NCBI RefSeq assembly: GCF_030848505.1
Contig: NZ_JAVDDU010000005.1
Span: forward strand, 215,929 to 279,928
Reading direction: 5' to 3'
From: Marinimicrobium hydrolyticum
GTDB lineage: Bacteria; Pseudomonadota; Gammaproteobacteria; Pseudomonadales; Cellvibrionaceae
DNA length: 64,000 nucleotides
Below the pieces are notes generated by a model that was given only the letters and a program-made list of their open reading frames with translations, had not been told where the DNA came from and made no database searches. Shown in pieces: positions 1-6,179 of this stretch (position 1 is its first letter; each line of letters opens with the position of its first letter). The position numbers and the translations under genes are program-made.

Positions 1-2
1 GT

Positions 3-368
3 TACTGCCGCCGGTTGCACCAACAAATTGAAGCCTACCGTGACGGAGGCCGGGAGCTACCCGGTTATCGGGACCTGGGCATCGAAATTCGTTACCTGGC
101 TTACCCCCGTGCCGGGGTCAACAGCAGTTCTGGCGAAAAGCTGGTTACCGCCTGGTGTGCCGACGATCAGCAAGGCACCATGGATCGTTTAAAGCATATG
201 CAGCCCGTTCCTGGGAAGTCCTGCGACGATCACCCGGTGGCCAAACACTTCCGGCTGGGAGCAGATCTTGGCGTTTCCGGTACTCCGGCGTTGTTGATGC
301 CCGATGGTCGTCTAGTGGCGGGCTATCTGCCCCCCGCTGATTTAGCCCGCATGTTGGAATTGGACTGA
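3..368 (+). CDS. dsbC: Thiol:disulfide interchange protein DsbC (3' part only)
   Basis: This is the C-terminal ~121 residues of a periplasmic disulfide isomerase; the gene begins before the window. The first codons read YCRRLHQQI, which fits the last residues of a CxYC active site followed by the thioredoxin-fold helix. Further on are a second cysteine pair (WCADD and KSCDD) and the cis-proline loop GVSGTPALLMPDG, both typical of DsbC/DsbG. DsbC rearranges wrong disulfides in secreted proteins and is kept reduced by DsbD. It sits upstream of hom and thrC, the order known in Pseudomonas. DsbG is the alternative, but the dsbC-hom-thrC context favours DsbC. Confidence 0.9.
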   Translation, partial: YCRRLHQQIEAYRDGGRELPGYRDLGIEIRYLAYPRAGVNSSSGEKLVTAWCADDQQGTMDRLKHMQPVPGKSCDDHPVAKHFRLGADLGVSGTPALLMPDGRLVAGYLPPADLARMLELD

Positions 369-380
369 TTTTGGCGCTTA

Positions 381-409
381 TTGACACTCTCAGGTTGGCT
401 CAGTAAGGT
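381..409 (+). promoter_or_regulatory. Likely sigma-70 promoter of hom
   Basis: A consensus -35 box TTGACA (381-386) is followed after 17 bases by TAAGGT (404-409). The start of transcription would fall near 416, about 70 bases before the hom start codon, just ahead of the hairpin at 423-453. Prediction from sequence only. Confidence 0.5.
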
Positions 410-422
410 TGCCGTCTTTTGC

Positions 423-453
423 GTCGCCGCACTCCCGCTTGGGTTGCGGCGAC
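423..453 (+). other. Hairpin in the dsbC-hom gap
   Basis: Nine paired bases (GTCGCCGCA with TGCGGCGAC) enclose a 13-base loop. There is no T-run after it, so it is not a typical intrinsic terminator. It may end dsbC mRNA or form a structure in the hom leader; no leader peptide rich in threonine or isoleucine is visible. Confidence 0.4.
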
Positions 454-484
454 AGCATGACACACTCACATTGGAGATTGACGT

Positions 485-1789
485 TTGAAACCGGTAAAAA
501 TTGGTATATGCGGACTCGGCACCGTAGGTAGCGGCACCGTAAATGTGTTGACCCGCAACAGCCGCGTGATTAACGCCCGGGCCGGAAGCGAAATGGTTAT
601 CGCCCAGGTGGCCACACGGCGCAACGACGTCAATTGCAGTCTGGATGGTCTGAACGTCACCAACGACATTTTTGAGGTGGCGGACAACCCCGAAATCGAT
701 ATTCTGGTGGAGCTGATCGGCGGTATTGATTCGGCCCGCGAGCTAATTCTCAGGGCCATCGCCAATGGCAAACACGTGGTCACTGCCAACAAGGCACTGA
801 TTGCTGAGCATGGCAATGAAATCTTTGCGGCCGCCAATGAAAAAGGTGTGACCGTAGCGTTTGAGGCGGCCGTGGCCGGCGGCATCCCCATTATTAAGGC
901 AATCCGCGAAGGCTTATCCGCCAACAATATCGAATGGCTGGCCGGCATCATCAATGGCACCGGTAATTTCATTCTGACGGAAATGCGCGATAAGGGCCGT
1001 GGCTTCTCGGAAGTTTTGGAAGAAGCTCAGGAGCTGGGCTATGCCGAAGCGGATCCCACGTTTGACGTTGAAGGCATAGACGCGGCGCACAAACTGGTGA
1101 TTCTCGCTTCTATCGCGTTCGGCATTCCGCTGCAATTCGACAAAGTCTTTACCGAAGGTATCAGCCGGATATCGCCTCAGGATGTGGTTTACGCTCAGGA
1201 GCTGGGCTACGGAATTAAACACCTGGGTATCGCCCGGCGTGGGCCCGAAGGTATTGAATTGCGCGTTCACCCGACGCTGATTCCCAAAAGCCGTCTGTTG
1301 GCGAACGTCGATGGCGTTATGAATGCCATCCTGGTGAAGGGCGACGCGGTTGGCCCCACGCTTTACTACGGCGCTGGCGCCGGTGCTGAGCCGACCGCTT
1401 CAGCGGTATTGGCGGACATCATTGATGTGGCTCGGACTTTGACTGCCAGTCCAGAACACCGGGTTCCCTATTTGGGTTTTCAGCAGGAAAACCTGCGCGA
1501 CAAAGCGATCCTCGCTATTGAAGACGTGGAAACGGCTTACTACTTGCGCATGTCCGCTTTGGACAAACCAGGCGTTCTGTCTCAAGTTGCTCAGATTCTT
1601 AGCGACTCCGGCATCAGTATTGAAGCCTTGATTCAAAAAGAGGCCAAAGACGAGCAGGAGATTGTGCCACTGATTCTCTTGACCAATCGCGCCGTGGAAA
1701 AACAGTTGGTGGAAGCGATCATTAAGATTGAATCACTGAGTTCTATTACCGGTCCCATCACCCGTATTCGTGTGGAACCGCTCAAGTAA
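485..1789 (+). CDS. hom: Homoserine dehydrogenase
   Basis: It reduces aspartate semialdehyde to homoserine with NAD(P)H, the branch point towards threonine and methionine, in the cytoplasm. At 434 residues it is the usual length of the monofunctional enzyme. The N-terminal Rossmann motif GLGTVGSG lies at residues 10-17, the TANKALIAEHG block near 100-110, the NGTGNFIL substrate loop near 157-164, and the catalytic region VEGIDAAHKL near 196-204 with K203. An ACT domain (about 351-430) suggests feedback control by threonine. The start is TTG at 485, chosen for the GGAG site 7-12 bases upstream and the family N-terminus MKPVKIGICG. thrC follows after 34 bases, so the two are probably co-transcribed. 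Confidence 0.97.
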   Translation: MKPVKIGICGLGTVGSGTVNVLTRNSRVINARAGSEMVIAQVATRRNDVNCSLDGLNVTNDIFEVADNPEIDILVELIGGIDSARELILRAIANGKHVVTANKALIAEHGNEIFAAANEKGVTVAFEAAVAGGIPIIKAIREGLSANNIEWLAGIINGTGNFILTEMRDKGRGFSEVLEEAQELGYAEADPTFDVEGIDAAHKLVILASIAFGIPLQFDKVFTEGISRISPQDVVYAQELGYGIKHLGIARRGPEGIELRVHPTLIPKSRLLANVDGVMNAILVKGDAVGPTLYYGAGAGAEPTASAVLADIIDVARTLTASPEHRVPYLGFQQENLRDKAILAIEDVETAYYLRMSALDKPGVLSQVAQILSDSGISIEALIQKEAKDEQEIVPLILLTNRAVEKQLVEAIIKIESLSSITGPITRIRVEPLK

Positions 1790-1823
1790 GTGTACCGATT
1801 AACCTTTACAAACAGGTAAGCGC

Positions 1824-3221
1824 GTGAAATACATCAGCACCCGTGGACAAGCGCCAGCACTGTCCTTTGAAGACGTGGTTCTTACTGGGCTGGCACCCGA
1901 CGGCGGTCTTTATGTGCCGGAAACTCTGCCGCACTTCAGTCAGGAAGAAATCGCTTCCTGGAGTGCACTGTCCTATGAAGAACTGGCGTTTAAAATTATG
2001 GCGCCGTTCGTGGATGGGGCTGTGCCCGATGCAGAACTGAAAACGATTATCGCCGAGTCGTACAGCAAATTCCGCCATCAAGCCATTGCACCACTGGTGC
2101 AAACTGGGCACAACGAGTGGGTGTTGGAATTGTTTCAAGGGCCCACCCTGGCCTTTAAAGATTTCGCGCTACAGTTCCTGGGGCACTTGCTGGATCACCT
2201 GCTGGAAAAGCGCAATCAAAAAGTGGTGGTGATGGGCGCGACTTCTGGCGATACCGGCTCAGCCGCCATTGAAGGCTGCCGCAATTGCGACAACATAGAC
2301 ACGTTTATTTTGCACCCGCACAACCGAGTATCCGACGTGCAACGCCGGCAAATGACGACGGTGATCGCGGACAATGTGCACAATATTGCGCTGGAAGGTA
2401 ATTTCGACGATTGCCAGAACATGGTTAAAGCCAGTTTTGGTGATCAATCCTTCCTGCCCGAAGGCCGTCAGTTGGTTGCGGTGAACTCCATCAACTGGGC
2501 CCGCATTATGGCTCAGATCGTTTACTACTTTTACGCCGGTTTGGCCCTGGGTTCGCCAGCGCGGCCGGTGTCGTTCTCTGTGCCTACGGGGAATTTTGGG
2601 GACATATTCGCCGGTTATCTGGCCAAGCGCATGGGTCTGCCCATCGATCAACTGGTGATTGGTACTAATAGCAACGATATTCTGCATCGCTGCCTAAGTG
2701 ACAATGATCACAGCAAACATCAATTGGTGCATACCTTGTCGCCCAGTATGGACATCATGGTGTCCAGCAACTTTGAGCGTATGTTGTTTGATTTGTACGA
2801 TCGCGATGGCGACGCCATTCGCAACTTGATGGAAGACTTCAAGTCGGGCTCTATGAATCTTGACGAGAGCGCCTTGAGTAAAGCGCGAGAATTGTTCAGC
2901 AGCTACAAGCTGGACGATGACGAAACCCTGGCTACCATCAATGAACTGTTCGAAACCTGCGAGTATCTGGTGGATCCTCACACGGCGATCGGAATTCGTG
3001 CTGCGCGTGCGACTCGCCGCCGGCAGGATATTCCTATGATTTGTCTGGCCACGGCACATCCGGCGAAATTCCCGGAAGCGGTACGCAAAGCCGGCCAGGA
3101 AACCGATCCGCAGTTGCCTCACCATATGAACGATTTGTTTGAGCGTGAGGAACGGTTTGAGGTGTTGCCTCAGGACCTGAGCGCGGTACAGTCCTTCATG
3201 CAGCAGCGTATTCGCTCTTAA
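1824..3221 (+). CDS. thrC: Threonine synthase
   Basis: This PLP enzyme converts O-phosphohomoserine to threonine. The 465-residue length and the N-terminus MKYISTRGQA match the gammaproteobacterial class of threonine synthase. The PLP lysine is K112 in the motif LAFKDFALQFLG, and the phosphate-binding run ATSGDTGSAAIEG follows. The start is GTG at 1824, with a weak AGG-type ribosome site just before it. It lies directly behind hom, giving the last step of the same pathway. A long hairpin repeat (3260-3366) in the same orientation begins 38 bases past the stop and may end or stabilise the hom-thrC message. Confidence 0.97.
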   Translation: MKYISTRGQAPALSFEDVVLTGLAPDGGLYVPETLPHFSQEEIASWSALSYEELAFKIMAPFVDGAVPDAELKTIIAESYSKFRHQAIAPLVQTGHNEWVLELFQGPTLAFKDFALQFLGHLLDHLLEKRNQKVVVMGATSGDTGSAAIEGCRNCDNIDTFILHPHNRVSDVQRRQMTTVIADNVHNIALEGNFDDCQNMVKASFGDQSFLPEGRQLVAVNSINWARIMAQIVYYFYAGLALGSPARPVSFSVPTGNFGDIFAGYLAKRMGLPIDQLVIGTNSNDILHRCLSDNDHSKHQLVHTLSPSMDIMVSSNFERMLFDLYDRDGDAIRNLMEDFKSGSMNLDESALSKARELFSSYKLDDDETLATINELFETCEYLVDPHTAIGIRAARATRRRQDIPMICLATAHPAKFPEAVRKAGQETDPQLPHHMNDLFEREERFEVLPQDLSAVQSFMQQRIRS

Positions 3222-3259
3222 CTCAAGATAGGGCTTAAAAGCTCGTTGGGTGACACTAA

Positions 3260-3366
3260 GCTGGCCTGGCGAAGCCTGCTGCGGGACCGTCGGAGGCAGG
3301 ATGCCGACGTCGAGCTTACAGGGATGTATTCACAGCGTGTCCCGCAGTAGGATTCGCCAGGCCAGC
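3260..3366 (+). repeat. Long-hairpin intergenic repeat, copy A
   Basis: Arms at 3260-3287 and 3339-3366 are complementary over 28 bases with two mismatches, both G-U wobbles if the plus strand is RNA. Between them are an inner hairpin (about 3289-3308) and the family core AGGGATGTATTCACAGCGT (3320-3338). The same core, with quite different arms, recurs at 48915-49018 and 49131-49239. Short reading frames across it are by-products of the repeat. Confidence 0.85.
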
Positions 3367-3512
3367 GTCCCGTTATCTGAAGCGATTAGAGTGGAAGGGC
3401 GCGGGAACTTGAATCCCGCGTTGTTTCAGGTGCTGAGAGTATCGTTCTAGCCTTTGGCGGCCAATGCTAATTGGTCTGCTTTCAATTGTTTTCTTGTGAA
3501 AGTTTCCCTGCC

Positions 3513-5255
3513 ATGCAAAAAACTATTCGTCGCCGCGAATCTATCGCTTCTGAACCTCTGAGCGCTGATCTTCCCCCACTGCTGGAGCGTATTTACCGCT
3601 GTCGAGGTGTCGGGCGAGCGGAGGAGCTGGAGCACCGTCTGGCACACCTGCACAAACCCGAATTAAAGGGGCTCGCGGCGGCTGTGGAATTGTTGGCGGA
3701 TGCGGTTGAGGCCGGTGCGAATATTTTGATTCTGGGCGACTTTGATGCCGACGGCGCGACCAGTTGCGCCTTGGCGGTTTCCGCTTTGCGGGCCATGGGA
3801 CTGCAGTCGGTGGATTTTTTGGTGCCCAACCGTTTCGAATACGGTTATGGCCTCACACCGGAGATCGTGCAAGTGGCCTCCGCCATGGCGCCGGATGTGA
3901 TTGTTACCGTCGATAATGGCATATCAAGTATTGAAGGCGTCAGGGCGGCGAAAGCGTTGGGCATAGCCGTGGTGGTGACCGATCACCACCTGCCTGCAGA
4001 GCAGTTGCCCGAAGCCGATGCCATTGTTAATCCCAATCAGCCCGGCTGTGAATTTCCCAGTAAAAATCTCGCGGGTGTGGGCGTCATTTTTTACGTGATG
4101 AACGCTCTGCGTGCGGAGCTGCGTGCGCGGGATTGGTTTGGGCCGCACTTGCCTGAACCAAAAATGGCCAACTTTCTGGATTTGGTTGCCTTGGGTACCG
4201 TCGCTGATGTGGTGCCTCTGGATTACAACAACCGAATACTCGTCGCTCAAGGATTAAAGCGCATCCGCGCAGGCATGGCCCGGCCGGGTATTCTGGCGAT
4301 GCTGGAAATCGCCGGGCGAAAACCCTATCGCATCGTCGCTTCGGATCTGGGGTTTGCACTGGGACCACGGTTGAATGCCGCCGGTCGTCTGGATGATATG
4401 TCCCTGGGTATTCAATGCCTGCTCTGCGACAGCGAGTCACTGGCCAGAGAAATGGCTCTGGCGTTGGACGATCTGAATCAGGATCGAAAATCCATTGAGA
4501 GTGGCATGCAGCAGGAAGCTTTAACCATGCTGGAAAAACTCGACGTGGGGGAGGGCGACGAACTACCCTGGGGCCTTTGCCTTTACGATCCTGGATGGCA
4601 TCAAGGTGTCATTGGCATACTCGCCTCTCGTATTAAAGACCGCCTGCATCGCCCGGTGATTGTGTTTGCCGATGCGGGCAATGGGCAAGTTAAAGGCTCC
4701 GCCCGTTCCATTGCTGGCTTACATATCCGTGATGCATTGGATGCAGTCGCGGCGCGTCATCCCGACTTGTTGCAAAAGTTTGGCGGTCACGCCATGGCTG
4801 CCGGCATGAGTCTGGACAGTCATCGCCTAGACGATTTCAAGCAAGCCTTTGATGCGGAAGTGCGCCGGCAACTCAAGATCGACGACCTAGAAGCTGTTTT
4901 GGTCACTGACGGTGGCCTTGCTCCCAATGAACTCTGCCTGCCCGTCGCAGAACAGTTGCGTGATGGGGGGCCCTGGGGTCAACACTTTCCAGAACCCATG
5001 TTCGATGGCGAGTTTTTCGTGCTACAGCAAAAGCTCGTGGGCGAAAAACATCTAAAAATGACCCTGTCCCAAGATCCCAAAGGCCAGCAAGTGGTGGACG
5101 CCATCGCCTTCAACGTCGATCTCACCCAATGGCCTAATCCCCAAGCACAAAGGGTTCGACTGGCTTACCGTCTCGACGTGAACGAATTTCGTGGCCGGGC
5201 CAGTGTGCAGTTGATCGTGGAATATTTGGAATGTTTCTCCCCCAACGCTGCATAG
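3513..5255 (+). CDS. recJ: Single-stranded-DNA-specific exonuclease RecJ
   Basis: RecJ degrades single-stranded DNA 5' to 3' in recombination, mismatch and base-excision repair. The 580-residue product has the DHH-family metal motifs DFDADGATS (76-84) and TDHHLP (156-161), the DHHA1 motif GGHAMAAG (424-431), and the C-terminal OB-like domain ending near VQLIVEYLE. The ATG at 3513 is chosen over an in-frame TTG at 3471 because RecJ proteins begin MKQQI/MQKTI; the ribosome site is weak for both. In many gammaproteobacteria recJ directly precedes prfB-lysS; here prfB lies 29 kb further on, so the block has been opened by insertion or rearrangement. Confidence 0.96.
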   Translation: MQKTIRRRESIASEPLSADLPPLLERIYRCRGVGRAEELEHRLAHLHKPELKGLAAAVELLADAVEAGANILILGDFDADGATSCALAVSALRAMGLQSVDFLVPNRFEYGYGLTPEIVQVASAMAPDVIVTVDNGISSIEGVRAAKALGIAVVVTDHHLPAEQLPEADAIVNPNQPGCEFPSKNLAGVGVIFYVMNALRAELRARDWFGPHLPEPKMANFLDLVALGTVADVVPLDYNNRILVAQGLKRIRAGMARPGILAMLEIAGRKPYRIVASDLGFALGPRLNAAGRLDDMSLGIQCLLCDSESLAREMALALDDLNQDRKSIESGMQQEALTMLEKLDVGEGDELPWGLCLYDPGWHQGVIGILASRIKDRLHRPVIVFADAGNGQVKGSARSIAGLHIRDALDAVAARHPDLLQKFGGHAMAAGMSLDSHRLDDFKQAFDAEVRRQLKIDDLEAVLVTDGGLAPNELCLPVAEQLRDGGPWGQHFPEPMFDGEFFVLQQKLVGEKHLKMTLSQDPKGQQVVDAIAFNVDLTQWPNPQAQRVRLAYRLDVNEFRGRASVQLIVEYLECFSPNAA

Positions 5256-5308
5256 TTGTAACCCTCCACGCTTGATCACTTCAAAAATTACAGCCAATAG
5301 TTGCGCCA

Positions 5309-5322
5309 TGATAGCGCGATCA
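5309..5322. promoter_or_regulatory. LacI-type operator-like motif 1
   Basis: TGATAGCGCGATCA is a near-palindrome with the central CG typical of LacI-family operators. It shares ten of fourteen bases in the same register with the motif 119 bases downstream. Assignment by pattern only. Confidence 0.3.
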
Positions 5323-5427
5323 CTGTCTTAATATCCGTTCGAATTCTTAAATGTTTTAATCAATTCTGGTAGTCAATTTTATTTTGTAAGTGGGGAAAAC
5401 CTCTGTCGCCCAAACAAATAACAACCA

Positions 5428-5441
5428 TGGTAGCGCGAACA
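5428..5441. promoter_or_regulatory. LacI-type operator-like motif 2
   Basis: TGGTAGCGCGAACA differs by one base from TGGTAGCGCTAACA, the form I recall for the xylose/xylan operator of Xanthomonas. No xylose gene lies beside it in this window, so either it serves the lipoprotein gene 740 bases away or it is a remnant. Confidence 0.35.
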
Positions 5442-5584
5442 TTTTGTTAGTTTAATTTGGTGAAAATGGGCCTTTGGAATCTTGGTCCCGGTGGTCCTGT
5501 TTGCACTGACTTTGAGTTGCTCCAGATTGAGTACTTCGTGCTAACTCTTCCGAGGCAAGGGGGAGGTACGTTGAAAATTTTGTA

Positions 5585-5600
5585 TGTGAACTGGTTCACA
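5585..5600. promoter_or_regulatory. CRP/Vfr-like site
   Basis: TGTGAACTGGTTCACA matches the CRP consensus TGTGA-N6-TCACA exactly. The site is about 580 bases before the lipoprotein gene start at 6180, far for a simple promoter site, unless an intervening small gene or a long leader exists. Confidence 0.45.
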
Positions 5601-5650
5601 TTTTTGGAATGGCGCTAATTTCGCTCTGTACAAAACTTTACAATTGGTTT

Positions 5651-5800
5651 TTAATTGCCGCCGCTGGCACCTGGTTCGACGGTACTTGTGCTTGCTGCGG
5701 ATACCCAATCCGCGTTCCACATAAAAATAACGACAACCGTTACAACAGCGAACACATGGATTAGTAAAACTATGGATACGATTTTCCCTTCTTCCTGCAC
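5651..5800 (-). CDS. Possible 49-residue membrane protein
   Basis: A GTG-started frame on the minus strand encodes one strongly hydrophobic segment (IVSIVLLIHVFAVVTVVVIF, about residues 8-27) with charged residues before it (QEEGK) and a polar tail ending PGASGGN. This would be a single-pass inner-membrane protein. There is no clear ribosome site and the frame is closed by a stop just before the GTG. It could be a chance frame in AT-rich DNA or the remnant of a longer gene. I do not recognise a family. Confidence 0.22.
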   Translation of the reverse strand: MQEEGKIVSIVLLIHVFAVVTVVVIFMWNADWVSAASTSTVEPGASGGN

Positions 5801-6179
5801 CTATTTAAATGTCTGGTTGGATCGCCCTCCGCCTTTCTAATATTTTTCTTGGTTTACTCGATTTCCATTCTTAGCTCCTATTGAACATGTTAAGTGGAGT
5901 TAACCAGAATCCTGTATTCCAAATCCGATAATGTTGCTCATATAACTCAAGAATTTTGATAAAAATTCTGATGGGTTTTCTGTGCCTTTTTTTTAGAAAA
6001 AAAATAAATTTTGTTTTTATCTTGCTAATAAAATGGCAAAAAATTTTACCTTGTCGTTTGTATTTGCCGTTGCTAATATCGCCGCCGGACCGCTATCCCG
6101 CCTAGCTGTTTCATTCGTAAAACGGGTTGTATAGATGGGGAAGACGGACAATTCTGAAAAGAAAAATGGAGAACTTGCT

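Larger units (their letters stand above)
5256..6179. other. Gene-poor AT-rich stretch between recJ and the large lipoprotein gene
   Basis: No convincing long gene is present in these 924 bases. The stretch holds two related operator-like motifs (5309-5322 and 5428-5441), a CRP-like palindrome (5585-5600), a possible small membrane protein on the minus strand (5651-5800) and, near the right end, a poly-T/poly-A tract (about 5988-6010). A plus-strand frame at 5655-5840 has no start signal or recognisable features. Confidence 0.6.

Noticed and set aside
3250..3450. 66-codon frame after thrC, and similar frames at 48851-49075 and 49170-49394
   Set aside because: They translate the long-hairpin repeats; the shared peptide pieces come from the repeat core, not from a protein family.
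5571..5618. 15-codon frame (TTG start behind GGGAGG) overlapping the CRP-like site
   Set aside because: Good ribosome-site spacing but no downstream gene to regulate and too short to support; left as a curiosity.
5655..5840. 61-codon plus-strand frame in the recJ-lipoprotein gap
   Set aside because: No usable ribosome site, no domain or signal, and biased composition expected of AT-rich non-coding DNA.
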